Shown: positions 18,641-27,415 of the stretch, one piece after another | Position numbering within the stretch: the stretch's first letter is position 1 | How the letters are laid out: every line of letters begins with the position of its first letter | Assembly (NCBI RefSeq): GCF_014779555.2 | Contig: NZ_CP094357.1 | Location: forward strand, 4,712,001 to 4,776,000 | Source: Lysobacter capsici | Lineage (GTDB): Bacteria; Pseudomonadota; Gammaproteobacteria; Xanthomonadales; Xanthomonadaceae | Length of the DNA: 64,000 nt | Direction: 5' to 3' | Program-made: the position numbers and the translations under genes | The notes under the pieces: generated by a model | What the model was told of the DNA's origin: nothing | The model's input: only the letters and a program-made list of their open reading frames with translations | The model's database searches: none

Positions 18641-19635
18641 GCGCAGGCCCTCTCGTGCATGACCTCGGCCAGGGCCGTGTCGAGCCGCCGCCATGGGTCT
18701 TCTCCACCGGGCAGGCCGAAACGCAGGCTGCGCGGCTCGTCGAAATAACGAGTGAACACACCACGACGGGCCAGCGCTTCGTGCAACGCCAGCGCCTCGT
18801 CGTTGCGATGCCATTGGAAGAACGCGCAACCGCCGCTGGCGGGCAGACCATGCGCGCTCAGCAACGTGGCCAGCCGTTCGCCTTGCGCGAGCAGATGCGC
18901 GCGCATCGCCGCCTGCCACTCGCGGTCGGCCAGCGCGTGCCGCAGCGCATGCCGGGTCGGGCCGGTCACGGTCCATGGCCCGAGCCGTTCGCGCAGCGCC
19001 TGCAGCAAGGCTTCGTTCGCGCAGACGAAACCGGCGCGCGCGCCGGCCAGGCCGAAGAACTTGCCGACCGAGCGCAACACGATCAGCCCGTCGCGCGCGC
19101 TGTCGCCGCATAGGCTACGTTCGGGCGAGGCGTCCATGAAGGCTTCGTCGATCAGCAGCCAGCCGCCGCGCGCGGCCAGCCGCGCGTGCAGGTCGAGCAA
19201 GGCCGCGCGTTCGAAGCCTTCGCCGCCCGGGTTGTTGGGATGGATCAGCACGACCACATCGAAATCGTCGGCCTGCGCGAACAACTCGGCGGCGCCGCGC
19301 AACTCGACGCGATGGCCGCAACGCCGCCAGGCCTGCGCATGTTCGGCATAGCCCGGCGCGAGCACGCCGACCGTCGATGCCGCGCGCAATTCGGGCAGCG
19401 CCTGGATCGCCGCCTGCGAACCGGCGACCGGCCACAGCGATTCGGCGCCGTAGTAAGCGCGGGCGATATCGATCAAGCCATCGTCGTCTTCGGGCAAACG
19501 ATGCCAGGCGCGCGCGGGAATATCGGGCACCGGCCAGGCCACCGGGTTGATGCCGGTGGACAGGTCGAGCCAATCCTGCACGGCGATGCCGTACTGCCGT
19601 GCCGCGCGCAACAGACGGCCGCCGTGTTCAAGCAT
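18637..19635 (-). CDS. cobD: Threonine-phosphate decarboxylase (aminopropanol-phosphate supply)
   Basis: PLP enzyme that makes (R)-1-amino-2-propanol phosphate, the linker between corrin ring and nucleotide loop. The 332-residue class I aminotransferase-fold protein begins [16 protein letters not shown], has [31 protein letters not shown] and the PLP-lysine segment [19 protein letters not shown], all typical of CobD/CobC-type decarboxylases. The spacer of 221 bases from cbiB contains a palindromic repeat pair. The name cobD follows Salmonella usage; in Pseudomonas nomenclature the same enzyme is called cobC. Confidence 0.93.
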   Translation of the reverse strand: MLEHGGRLLRAARQYGIAVQDWLDLSTGINPVAWPVPDIPARAWHRLPEDDDGLIDIARAYYGAESLWPVAGSQAAIQALPELRAASTVGVLAPGYAEHAQAWRRCGHRVELRGAAELFAQADDFDVVVLIHPNNPGGEGFERAALLDLHARLAARGGWLLIDEAFMDASPERSLCGDSARDGLIVLRSVGKFFGLAGARAGFVCANEALLQALRERLGPWTVTGPTRHALRHALADREWQAAMRAHLLAQGERLATLLSAHGLPASGGCAFFQWHRNDEALALHEALARRGVFTRYFDEPRSLRFGLPGGEDPWRRLDTALAEVMHERACA

Positions 19636-19695
19636 TGCGATGGGTTCCTTGCGAAGGTCGCGAAGCCTTTTGTGTCACAGACCGATGCCACGAAG

Positions 19696-19790
19696 TCTTT
19701 TGTTGGCGGGGTTTCAACCCGGACGCTCTTCTATCAGCCTCGGCGATCCGAATGGAAAGCAGCGGGCCTGAAAGGCCCTCCCACAAAAGA
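19696..19790. repeat. REP-like inverted pair, TTTTGTGGGAGGGCCTTTCAGG family
   Basis: Two imperfect inverted arms, 19696-19730 (CTTTTGTTGGCGGGGTTTCA...) and 19756-19790, lie inside the cob operon between cbiB and cobD. Such hairpins between co-transcribed genes can alter mRNA stability. Confidence 0.7.
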
Positions 19791-19856
19791 CCTCGGGCTT
19801 CGGCCGGAAAAAATGCAGCGGGCATGATCGCCTCGATCATCCTGCTGGTCTGCGCT

Positions 19857-20795
19857 TCATGCATGCGCATACCACCACCCCACCCAGCCCACCGCAAGAA
19901 ACGCCAGCACCCAGACCGCCACACCACGCTTCACCAAACCCAACGCGCGACGAATCGAATCCGCGCTCGGCGCCTCGCCTTCGCCCAGCAGCGGCCGTGT
20001 TTCCCAAACGCCGTGATACGGCGCCGCGCCGCCCAGCCGGACCCGCAGCGCACCCGCGCCGGCCGCCATCACCGGCCCGGCGTTCGGGCTGTCCCAGTGC
20101 CGCGCCTGAGTGCGCCAGCAACGCCACGCGCTCGCGGTGTCGCCGAGCGCGGCGTAGGTCAGCGCGGTCAGACGCGCGGGAATCAGGTTGAGCGCATCGT
20201 CGATCCGCGCCGCCGCCCAGCCGAAGCGTTCATAGCGCGGCGTGCGATAGCCCCACATCGCGTCCAGGGTGTTGGCGAGCCGGTACAGGACCGCGCCGGC
20301 CGGGCCGAGCACGGCGAACCAGAACAACGCGGCGAACACCGCGTCGCTGCCGTTTTCCAGCACCGATTCGGTCGCCGCCGCGGCCACTCGTTCGCCGTCG
20401 AGCGCATCGACGTCGCGGCTGACGATGCGTCCGACCGCCGCGCGCGCGCCGGCCAAATCGCCGGCCTGCAACGCCGCCGCCACCGGCGCGGCGTGTTCGT
20501 CCAGGCTGCGCAGGCCGATCGCCAGATACAACGCGAACGCAGCGTATGCGGCGCCCAGCCAGAACGAATATGCGAACAGGTTGCGCTGCAGCCACCACGC
20601 GGCCGCGCTCAACGGCACCACCGCGAGCAGCCAGACCATCAGCCCGCGACCGCGGCTGTCGGCATGCAAGGCGCTTTCGAGCGCGCGCGCGAAGCGGCCG
20701 AAACCGATCAGCGGATGCAGCCGCCGCGGCTCGCCGAGCCAGGCGTCCAGCAACACGCCGCACAGCATCGTGGCCGACAGCGACGCCGCGTTCAT
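19857..20795 (-). CDS. cbiB: Adenosylcobinamide-phosphate synthase
   Basis: Inner-membrane enzyme that attaches aminopropanol or its phosphate to adenosylcobyric acid. The 312-residue protein has the family start region [24 protein letters not shown], the [22 protein letters not shown] and [15 protein letters not shown] blocks, and [27 protein letters not shown] split over the middle, followed by C-terminal hydrophobic helices. The order of blocks and length match CbiB/CobD. Its ATG overlaps the cobB stop by four bases. Intact. Confidence 0.95.
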   Translation of the reverse strand: MNAASLSATMLCGVLLDAWLGEPRRLHPLIGFGRFARALESALHADSRGRGLMVWLLAVVPLSAAAWWLQRNLFAYSFWLGAAYAAFALYLAIGLRSLDEHAAPVAAALQAGDLAGARAAVGRIVSRDVDALDGERVAAAATESVLENGSDAVFAALFWFAVLGPAGAVLYRLANTLDAMWGYRTPRYERFGWAAARIDDALNLIPARLTALTYAALGDTASAWRCWRTQARHWDSPNAGPVMAAGAGALRVRLGGAAPYHGVWETRPLLGEGEAPSADSIRRALGLVKRGVAVWVLAFLAVGWVGWWYAHA

Positions 20796-22183
20796 GGCAG
20801 AAACAAGCGCGCGGCGGCCTGCGGGTTCGACGGAAAATAGAAGTGGATGAAGCTTGCGCTCAGGCGCTGGTCGCGATACAGCGCTTCGCGGCTCGGCCCG
20901 CCGTTGGGGTTGGTCGATTGCGCGATCGCCGCGGCCTCGATCTGCGCCTGGGCGTAATGGAAGGTATGCCCGCGCAGCACGCCTTCGGGCAGTTCCACCG
21001 ATTGCAGGCCGAGCGCGGCCATGCGCGGCTGGATCCGCGCATGGCCGCGCAACAGGCCCGCCATCGCGCCGGAATTTCCTTCGCGGTCGCTCAACGAATC
21101 GAGCGCGTACAACAAGCCGCCGCATTCGGCGAGGATCGGCTTGCCGGCGTCGCGATGCGCGTGCAGCGCGTCGCGCACGGCCGCATTGGCCGACAACGCC
21201 GGCAGATGCAGTTCGGGATAACCGCCGGGCAACCAGACCGCATCGCAGTCGGGCAGGCTGTCGCCAGCGATCGGCGAAAACGCGATGCACTCGGCGCCTG
21301 CTTCGATCAGCAATTGCAGATTCGCCGGATAGACGAAACAGAACGCAGCATCGCGTGCGATCGCGATACGCCGACCTTGCAGCAGCGGCGGCATGCGCAC
21401 AGGCTCGCTCGCGGCGAACTCCACCGGCGGCGGCAATTCGGCGTCGGCATGCGTGGCCCAGGCATCGGCGAGCGCATCCAGGCGCGCATCGATATCGCCC
21501 AACTCGCCCGCCGCGACCAAGCCCAGATGGCGCTCGGGCAAGGCCAGCGCCGGATCGCGCGGCAACGCGCCGAGCCAGCGCAAATCCGCCGGCAGACTCT
21601 CGCGAAGCAACTGCGCGTGATACGCGCTGCCGATTCGATTGGCGGCGACGCCGTAGACCGTCAAGCCTTCGCGATAACGCGCCAGACCGGTGGCGAGCGC
21701 GCCGAAGGTCTGCGCCATCGCCGAGCCGTCGATGACCGCGAGCACCGGCACGCCCAGCGCCTGAGCCAGATCGGCGCTCGACGGATTGCCGTCGAACAAA
21801 CCCATCACCCCTTCGATCAGGATCAGATCGGCCTCGCGCGCCGCCGCATGCAGGCGCGCGCGCACGTCGGCTTCGCCGCACATCCACAGATCGAGCTGCT
21901 GCACGACGTGACCGCTGGCGCGTTCGAGCACCATCGGATCGAGAAAGTCCGGCCCGGTCTTGAACACCCGCACCCGTCGCCCTTGCCGCGCATGCCAGCG
22001 CGCGATCGCAGCGGTGACGCTGGTCTTGCCCTGGCCGGACGCGGGAGCGGACACGAGCAGCGCCGGGCAGCGGGCGCTGCCCTCGGGAATCGGGAATGGG
22101 GAGTCGGGAATCGTAAAAGCGGCCGCGTCGGAGTTTGTTGCTCCTGCGATTCCCGATTCCCCATTCCCGATTCCCGCGATCAC
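20792..22183 (-). CDS. cobB: Cobyrinic acid a,c-diamide synthase
   Basis: Glutamine-dependent amidation of the a and c carboxylates of (hydrogeno)cobyrinic acid. The conserved part starts near residue 38 with [20 protein letters not shown] (Walker A) and [20 protein letters not shown]; the C-terminal glutamine amidotransferase half has the nucleophile in [15 protein letters not shown]. Residues 3-33 are encoded by a palindromic repeat (22085-22177) and read as repeated GNGESGI and IPDSPFPIP, foreign to the family. The likely start is the GTG at 22181-22183, which overlaps the cobO stop as GTGA; no good start lies between the repeat and the Walker motif. Otherwise a full-length 463-residue enzyme. 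Also called cbiA. Confidence 0.93.
   Translation of the reverse strand: MIAGIGNGESGIAGATNSDAAAFTIPDSPFPIPEGSARCPALLVSAPASGQGKTSVTAAIARWHARQGRRVRVFKTGPDFLDPMVLERASGHVVQQLDLWMCGEADVRARLHAAAREADLILIEGVMGLFDGNPSSADLAQALGVPVLAVIDGSAMAQTFGALATGLARYREGLTVYGVAANRIGSAYHAQLLRESLPADLRWLGALPRDPALALPERHLGLVAAGELGDIDARLDALADAWATHADAELPPPVEFAASEPVRMPPLLQGRRIAIARDAAFCFVYPANLQLLIEAGAECIAFSPIAGDSLPDCDAVWLPGGYPELHLPALSANAAVRDALHAHRDAGKPILAECGGLLYALDSLSDREGNSGAMAGLLRGHARIQPRMAALGLQSVELPEGVLRGHTFHYAQAQIEAAAIAQSTNPNGGPSREALYRDQRLSASFIHFYFPSNPQAAARLFLP
22085..22177. repeat. Palindromic repeat inside the cobB start region
   Basis: Arms CGGGAATGGGGAGTCGGGAA and its inverted partner flank about 35 bases. A larger copy of the same element, sharing the GGGAATCGTAAAAGCGGC core, is at 27416-27815. 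Here it is translated in frame as part of CobB. Confidence 0.85.
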
Positions 22184-22821
22184 AACTCAATCCCCTTCTG
22201 CGCCTTGATCCCCGCCTTGAACGCATGCTTGACCACGCGCATGTCGGTCACGGTATCGGCCGCTTCGATCAGCGCATCGGGCGCGCCGCGTCCGGTGATG
22301 ACCACATGCTGTTGCGGCGGCCGCGCCGCGACCGCGGCGAGTACGTCGTCCAGGGCGATGTAGCGATGCGCCAGGGCGATGTTCAACTCGTCGAGCAAAA
22401 CGAAGTCGTAACCCGGGTCGGCCAGCATCCGCGCGGCGATCGCCCAGGCCGCCTGCGCGGCGCGGATGTCGCGCTCCTTGTCCTGGGTTTCCCAGGTGAA
22501 GCCCTCGCCCATCACGTGATAGTCCAGTTCCTCGAAACGGCGGAAGAACGCTTCCTCGCCGGTCGAGAAACTGCCCTTGATGAACTGCACCACGCCGCAC
22601 TGGAAGCCATGCCCCAGCGAGCGCGCGAGCATGCCGAACCCCGACGAACTCTTGCCCTTGCCGTTGCCGGTGTTGACCACCAGCACGCCGCGCTCGATGG
22701 TCGCGCGCGCGATCTTGCGGTCGATCAATTCCTTCTTGCGCTGCATGCGCTCGCGATGGCGTTCGTCGCTGGCCGCGGCGAAGCCGGCGCGATCGTTGTT
22801 GTCGTTGCCGCCCGCGCTCAT
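22180..22821 (-). CDS. cobO: Cob(I)yrinic acid a,c-diamide adenosyltransferase
   Basis: Adds the upper adenosyl ligand to reduced corrinoids. The 213-residue protein matches BtuR/Cob[21 protein letters not shown], Walker [45 protein letters not shown] and [20 protein letters not shown]. Start ATG 22821 overlaps the stop of the upstream membrane-protein gene by four bases (ATGA), so it is probably coupled. It lies within the riboswitch-controlled operon. Complete. Confidence 0.96.
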   Translation of the reverse strand: MSAGGNDNNDRAGFAAASDERHRERMQRKKELIDRKIARATIERGVLVVNTGNGKGKSSSGFGMLARSLGHGFQCGVVQFIKGSFSTGEEAFFRRFEELDYHVMGEGFTWETQDKERDIRAAQAAWAIAARMLADPGYDFVLLDELNIALAHRYIALDDVLAAVAARPPQQHVVITGRGAPDALIEAADTVTDMRVVKHAFKAGIKAQKGIEL

Positions 22822-23426
22822 GCGGCCGCTCCGCTGCGCTGGCGGATATGGGCGAAACGCAGCGCCGCATAAGCCAGGAAACCGGCGCCGACGTAGCCGG
22901 CCAGGGTGCCGAGCGTGCGCGGGTAGTACTGTGGAATCCGGTCGATGAAGCCGGCCAGCGAGGCGTCGGGATAACGACCCGACAGGAAATAGAAGCCGCC
23001 TTTCGAGATCAGATACGCCACCACCGAGGTCGCCAGCAGCACCAGCACCAGACGCGGCACAGTGCTCCAGTGATCGCGATGCAGCCGCGCGTAATAGCGC
23101 CCGCCCAGCCACAGCGCGCCGTAGGCGAAGGCCAGCGCCCAGTACGCCGGCGACAGGCACCAGTCGGTGACCCGGCCCAGCGCCAGGCTCGCCAGGTCCA
23201 GCAGCGAGGACAGCACGAACAAGGCCGGGAAGGTCCAGCCCGGCCGCAGCAGCGCGCCGGCCAGGAAGAACACCGCCCACGATGCGCTCGGCAAGGCATC
23301 GACCGTGGCGAAATGCTGGCCGCGGGTGCAGACCATCAGCACCGCCAGGGCGAGGCCGGCGGCGGCCTGGACCGGACGCGAGCGCAGCGGCAGTGCGGTG
23401 GAGACAACGGGATCGATCGTCGACAT
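22818..23426 (-). CDS. Multi-pass membrane protein, candidate corrinoid transport component (copy 1)
   Basis: A 202-residue protein with about six predicted membrane helices and short loops. It is paralogous to the protein encoded at 23496-24086: both carry a P-x-AS-x-AVFFL-x-G block near residues 45-55, an SP-x-Y segment ending LW-x-x-GR-x-Y, a FLIS-like block before FY and GRYP, and a C-terminal TLG/GYVGAGFL block. The pattern resembles the DUF6580 putative transport family, but I hold that only tentatively. The ATG at 23426 is chosen for its GGAG 8 bases upstream. It lies between btuB and cobO and overlaps cobO, so it is under the cobalamin riboswitch; no btuCDF transporter is in the window. 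A role in corrinoid uptake is inference from context. Confidence 0.8.
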   Translation of the reverse strand: MSTIDPVVSTALPLRSRPVQAAAGLALAVLMVCTRGQHFATVDALPSASWAVFFLAGALLRPGWTFPALFVLSSLLDLASLALGRVTDWCLSPAYWALAFAYGALWLGGRYYARLHRDHWSTVPRLVLVLLATSVVAYLISKGGFYFLSGRYPDASLAGFIDRIPQYYPRTLGTLAGYVGAGFLAYAALRFAHIRQRSGAAA

Positions 23427-23495
23427 ATCAAGCTCCGTGAAGATCGGTTTCGAACCACCGCGCCGCGAACGACGAGGCGAATGCATCCGGCGCGA

Positions 23496-24086
23496 TCAAG
23501 CCCCGGCCAGCGGACGCGCGTCGCGAGGCCGCGCGTATCGCGCGATCAGCGCATGGACGAGAAAGCCCGCGGCGACATAGCCCAGTGTGGTGCGCACGAA
23601 CAGCGGGCCCCACTTCCACACCCGCTCAATGTATTCGGCGAAATGCGGCTGCGGATAGCGCCCGCCCCACCAGTAAAACGCGCCGTTGGAAATCAGGAAC
23701 GACACGCTGGCCGCCAGCAAGGCCACGCCGAGCCCGCCGAGCAAGGCGCGCGGGCGCGCCGCCATATGCGGTGCGTACATCCGGCCGGCATACCACAGCA
23801 CCGCGTAGGCCAGCAGCAGGAACGCGTACGACGGGGTCACGCAGTAATGCTGGAAGAAGCTCAGGCCGCGCCCGGTGATGGCGGTGTAGTCGATCGCCAC
23901 CGCTATCAGCAGATAGCCGACGAACGCCGCATGCCGGCGCAAGTACAGACCGCCGAGAAAGAACACCGCCATCGACGCGTCGGGCAGATGCAGCGCATCG
24001 CCGAAATGATGGAAGCGGGTGGCCAGCATCAGCGTCAGCAAGGCCGCGAACAGGCCGTATTGCGCGGGTCGGGACGGTAGGTTCAT
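23496..24086 (-). CDS. Multi-pass membrane protein, candidate corrinoid transport component (copy 2)
   Basis: A 196-residue protein, about six hydrophobic helices, starting MNLPSRPAQYGLFAALLTLM. Conserved blocks shared with its neighbour copy are LPDASMAVFFLGGLYLR, TPSYAFLLLAYAVLWYAGR, SFLISNGAFYWWGGRYP and TTLGYVAAGFL. The repeated aromatic and Gly-rich motifs at helix ends are shared by both copies, so duplication followed by divergence is likely. It is the first gene after btuB (56-base gap) in the riboswitch-controlled unit. No catalytic motif is visible. Possible functions are inner-membrane corrinoid or cobalt passage, or an S-component-like substrate binder; none is proven. Confidence 0.8.
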   Translation of the reverse strand: MNLPSRPAQYGLFAALLTLMLATRFHHFGDALHLPDASMAVFFLGGLYLRRHAAFVGYLLIAVAIDYTAITGRGLSFFQHYCVTPSYAFLLLAYAVLWYAGRMYAPHMAARPRALLGGLGVALLAASVSFLISNGAFYWWGGRYPQPHFAEYIERVWKWGPLFVRTTLGYVAAGFLVHALIARYARPRDARPLAGA

Positions 24087-24142
24087 TGTCGGCTCTCTCG
24101 TTGCGAACCGGCCGCGCGGGCGGCCGGCGGGATGCTGATCCG

Positions 24143-26059
24143 TCAGCGGGAGGGTCGGTAACGCAGACTCAACAGATAGTTGCGACCGGGTTGATTGTAG
24201 AAGGCGGCGGTTTCGTAACGGCGATCGAACACGTTGTTGGCCGACAGTTGCAGGCTCCAGGCCGCGTCGATGGCGTAGCCCAGACGCAGATCGGTCAGCG
24301 CGTAGCCGCCCAGGCGGCGGGTATTGGCCAAGTCGTCGTAGCGCTCGCCGGCGGCGTAGACGCTGGCGCCCAGCGACCAGGACGAGGCCCCGCCGAGTTG
24401 GAAACGGCGATCGGCGTCGACCCGCGCGCTCTGCCGCGCGCGTCGCTGCAGATAGTTGTCGCGATAGGCGTTGGGGCTGTCGTTGCGCGGGTCCAGCCAG
24501 GTCGCGCTGGCGCGCAGCTCCCACTGCGCCAGACGCGTGTCGAGCACCGCTTCCAGGCCGCGGATGCGGGCGCGGTCGACATTGCCCGGCGCGCCGATCG
24601 AGGCGTCGTAGGCGATCAAGTCGTCGACCCGGGTCTGGAACGCGTTGAGCGACCACACGTGCTGGCGCTGCGCGCCGTGGGTGCCGCGCAGGCCGACTTC
24701 GACGCTGCGCGAGGTTTCCGGTTGCACCCGCGGGTTGCCGTAACCGGGGTAATACAGCTCGTTGAAGGTCGGCGCCTTGAACGCGGTGCCGTAGCTCGCG
24801 GTCAGCCGCAGCGAGTCGCTCAGGTCCCAGCCCCACAGCGCGCTGCCGGTGGTTTCGCCGCCGAACTGGCTGTCGTCGTCGCGGCGCAGGCTGGCCTGCA
24901 CCGCGTGCGCGCCGAAGCTGCGCTGCCATTGCGCGAACGCGCCGCGCAGGATGCGGTGGTCGCGCGCGTAAGCCGTGTTGCTTTCGATTTCGTCGCGCTG
25001 CCAATCGAAGCCCGCGCTCAACAGGCCCTCGCCGATGCCGAAATCGCCCTGCACCGAGCCCAACTGGCGACGCGTGTCGAAGGTGCTGGAATACTTGCCG
25101 TTCTTGTAGGTGTCGCTCAAATCGGCGCTGTGCCCGGCGTTGGCGCTCAGGGTCACCCGTTCGCTGGGCTGGTAGCGCAACTTGACGCCGGCCACTTGTT
25201 GGACGTTGTCGGCCTCGTTGTTCTGGCTGCCGTCGTAATGGTTGTTGCCTTCGGCGCGGAACACCCGCGCTTCGCCGTCCCACTGTTCGTTGAAGCGATA
25301 GCCGCCCTGCATGGTCAGCGAGCTGTTGCGATAACCGTCGCGGTCGGGCGAATTGGTGAAACAACCCGCGCCGCCCGGCGAGGGCTTGCCGCGGCAGGCG
25401 TTGATGCCGTCGGTGTCTTCGTGCGCGGCGTTGATCGAGTACCAGCCGCGCTCGCCCTTGCCGGCCACGCCGGCGCTCGCGCGACGGGTGGCGTTGCTGC
25501 CGATCGACACGCCGAAACTCGGCGCGAACGGGCCTTGCGGGCGGCGGGTGAAGATCTGGATCACCCCGCCGATCGCCTCGGAGCCGTACAGGCTGGAAAA
25601 CGGCCCACGCACGATTTCGATGCGCTCGATCTGTTCGACCGGAATGTCCTGCAGCGAGGCGCCGCCGCTGGTCGCCGAACCGATCTTGATGCCGTCGATC
25701 AGCACCAGCACATGGTCCGATTCGGTGCCGCGCAGGAACAACGAAGTCGATTTGCCGGCGCCGCCGTTGTTGGCCAGGGAAACGCCCGGGGTGCCGCGCA
25801 ACAGATCCGGCAGCGAGGATGGCTGGCGCCGTTCGATCTCATCGCGATCGATCACGGTCACCGCCGCCAGGGTCGCGTCCTGGGTCTGCGCGGTGCGGGT
25901 GGCGGTCACCACCACTTGATCCAGGTCGACCGCGGCCGGCGCGGCGAACGTGGGCAGCGCGCAGGCGCTCAGGGTCAGGCTCAAGCCGCATGCGCGCAGC
26001 GTGGACGCCCGCGACGACACAGGCGGCGGGACGGCATTGGAACGGGTACGCAAAGTCAC
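24143..26059 (-). CDS. btuB: BtuB-like TonB-dependent vitamin B12 receptor
   Basis: Outer-membrane receptor for cobalamin or other corrinoids. Starting at the GTG 26057-26059 it has 638 residues with a signal region (CGLSLTLSACALPTFAAPA), TonB box LDQVVVTATRT, plug motifs (SLPDLLRGTPGVSLANNGG, SLFLRGTESDHVLVLIDG, VEQIERIEIVRGPFSSLYGS) typical of BtuB, and a beta-barrel ending in RYRPSR. GGAGA lies 8 bases before the GTG inside a sequence that resembles a second B12 box. A cobalamin riboswitch lies directly upstream, which strongly supports the substrate. It heads a 12-gene operon ending with cobS. The lack of a terminal aromatic residue is slightly unusual. Confidence 0.92.
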   Translation of the reverse strand: MTLRTRSNAVPPPVSSRASTLRACGLSLTLSACALPTFAAPAAVDLDQVVVTATRTAQTQDATLAAVTVIDRDEIERRQPSSLPDLLRGTPGVSLANNGGAGKSTSLFLRGTESDHVLVLIDGIKIGSATSGGASLQDIPVEQIERIEIVRGPFSSLYGSEAIGGVIQIFTRRPQGPFAPSFGVSIGSNATRRASAGVAGKGERGWYSINAAHEDTDGINACRGKPSPGGAGCFTNSPDRDGYRNSSLTMQGGYRFNEQWDGEARVFRAEGNNHYDGSQNNEADNVQQVAGVKLRYQPSERVTLSANAGHSADLSDTYKNGKYSSTFDTRRQLGSVQGDFGIGEGLLSAGFDWQRDEIESNTAYARDHRILRGAFAQWQRSFGAHAVQASLRRDDDSQFGGETTGSALWGWDLSDSLRLTASYGTAFKAPTFNELYYPGYGNPRVQPETSRSVEVGLRGTHGAQRQHVWSLNAFQTRVDDLIAYDASIGAPGNVDRARIRGLEAVLDTRLAQWELRASATWLDPRNDSPNAYRDNYLQRRARQSARVDADRRFQLGGASSWSLGASVYAAGERYDDLANTRRLGGYALTDLRLGYAIDAAWSLQLSANNVFDRRYETAAFYNQPGRNYLLSLRYRPSR

Positions 26060-26060
26060 T

Positions 26061-26167
26061 GGCAGGTCTCCACGGCCGCGCCTCACCCGCGCGGTCCAGA
26101 CAGGGTCGTGACATGCGGAGGGATGCAGCGCGGGCGCGCGCGGACGCACGACGCCCGAGACCGGCCC
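26061..26167 (-). promoter_or_regulatory. btuB: Candidate expression platform between riboswitch and btuB
   Basis: On the minus strand, GGGCCGGTCTC (26167-26157) is an exact complement of GAGACCGGCCC in the B12 box (26200-26190), and pairs at 9 of 11 positions with GGAGACCTGCC (26071-26061), which covers the ribosome-binding site. The element can therefore pair with one or the other, a plausible translational switch. Confidence 0.6.
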
Positions 26168-26189
26168 TCCGCCTGTCGGTTCGCGCTCC

Positions 26190-26425
26190 GGGCCGGTCTC
26201 CGGGCTTGCGAGCGAAGCGCGGCCGGCGCGGTCGTTGTCGGACCGAGCGCTACCGCCTCTTCCGTAGCGCGCCTTCCCGTGTCGAGACACAGTGGCCGAT
26301 TGCGCTACGTCTACTCGCCTACCGTTGCGGGGGCAGCTCCGGCTTGAACGCGCTGACGAACGACAGCGACGCGACCGGATTCCCGTTTCAATCGCCGAAC
26401 CGTGTCGGCGATCACCTTGAGCGCG
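26190..26425 (-). ncRNA. Cobalamin (adenosylcobalamin) riboswitch
   Basis: In the btuB leader, minus strand, the conserved parts occur in order: AAGGTGATCGCC near 26418, AAACGGGAATCCGGT (26388-26374), GCCGGAGCTGCCCCCGCAAC around 26343-26324, CCACTGTGTCTCGACACGGG with GAAGG (26296-26273), and the B12 box AAGCCCGGAGACCGGCC ending at 26191. These match the cobalamin riboswitch consensus closely. It would repress btuB and the downstream cob genes when coenzyme B12 is abundant. Confidence 0.95.
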
Positions 26426-26577
26426 GGCATCTTAGCAGCGGCGTCCCACACAAACGCCACGGTATGGGCGTCGCCGTGTTCATTTAGGAAGTTATGGGCA
26501 CATTTCGGACGCGTCTGATTCATCCACTTCCGGCCGTTGCGCAGGATAGGCACATTCTTCGTAAACCGAGCCACGCC

Positions 26578-27333
26578 ATGAGCGCAGCCCATGTCCGCCT
26601 GAGTCCCGCGCCGATCGTGCGCAGTCTCGTGATCGGTGCGCAGTCGAGCATCGGCCGTGCGGTAGCGGCACGTTTGTCGCGCCGCCGCGGTGAGTTGATG
26701 CTCGCCTGCGGCGATCTGCCGGGCCTGGAAGGCACCGCGCACAGCCTGCGGGCGCTGGCCAAGTCGGAGATCCAGACCCATCAGGCCCTGCTCGAAGACA
26801 CCGACAGCCTGCGCCGTCTGTTCGACCACGCCGGCCAGATCGACCACCTGGTCATCACCGCCAGCGTGCCCTCGCCGGGCCTGCGCCTGGCCGAGCTGGA
26901 CCTGGACGAGGTGCGGCTGGCGTTCGAACGCAAGCTGTGGGGTTCGATCCAGGCGGTGCAGCTGGCCCTGCCCTACCTGAGCCGCCACGGCAGCGTGACC
27001 CTGACCACCGGCATCGTCGCGCGCAAGGCCACCCCGGGCGCGCTCGGCCGCACCCTGATCAACGCCGCGCTGGAAGCCAGCGTCAAGGTGCTGGCGCGCG
27101 AACTGGCGCCGCTGCGGGTCAACGCGGTCAGCCCCGGGTTGACCGACAGCGACGGCTACAACGGCCTGGACCCGATGGCGCGCATGGCGATGCTGGCGCG
27201 GGCCGGCGACCGGCTCCCGGCCGGCCGGGTCGGCAGCGCCGACGAAATCGCCTCGGCCTATTTGTTCGCGATCGACAACGCCTTCGTCACCGGCACGGTG
27301 ATCGACGTCGACGGCGGCGCGCTGATCAGCTGA
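26578..27333 (+). CDS. Atypical short-chain dehydrogenase/reductase
   Basis: A 251-residue Rossmann-fold protein. The nucleotide-binding Gly-rich motif VIGAQSSIGRAVAARL is at about residues 18-33 and the C-terminal RVNAVSPGLTDSDGYNGL and VTGTVIDVDGGALIS are typical of SDRs. The catalytic YxxxK motif is missing: Arg158 and Asn162 occupy those positions (GRTLINAALEAS), and the active-site Ser region reads TLTTGIVA. It thus belongs with SDR-like proteins lacking the canonical tetrad, which may bind nucleotide or a ligand without ordinary reductase chemistry. ATG 26578 is the start; upstream in-frame sequence shows no similarity. It is divergent from btuB and ends at a good terminator. Confidence 0.85.
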   Translation: MSAAHVRLSPAPIVRSLVIGAQSSIGRAVAARLSRRRGELMLACGDLPGLEGTAHSLRALAKSEIQTHQALLEDTDSLRRLFDHAGQIDHLVITASVPSPGLRLAELDLDEVRLAFERKLWGSIQAVQLALPYLSRHGSVTLTTGIVARKATPGALGRTLINAALEASVKVLARELAPLRVNAVSPGLTDSDGYNGLDPMARMAMLARAGDRLPAGRVGSADEIASAYLFAIDNAFVTGTVIDVDGGALIS

Positions 27334-27367
27334 GCGTCGCGGCCTGGCGCCGCGCTTCTTCTTCCGG

Positions 27368-27408
27368 ACGCCGGGTTCGCGTTTGTTGCGGCCCGGCGTT
27401 TTTTATTT
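27368..27408 (+). terminator. Terminator after the SDR gene
   Basis: Stem ACGCCGGG (27368-27375) with CCCGGCGT (27392-27399) followed by TTTTTTATTTT, 35 bases past the stop codon. Confidence 0.8.
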
Positions 27409-27415
27409 TGGGCGC

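Noticed and set aside
26140-26200. Rho-independent terminator formed by the GAGACCGGCCC/GGGCCGGTCTC stem in the btuB leader
   Set aside because: The stem is strong but is not followed by a T-run, so a translational rather than a termination switch is favoured.
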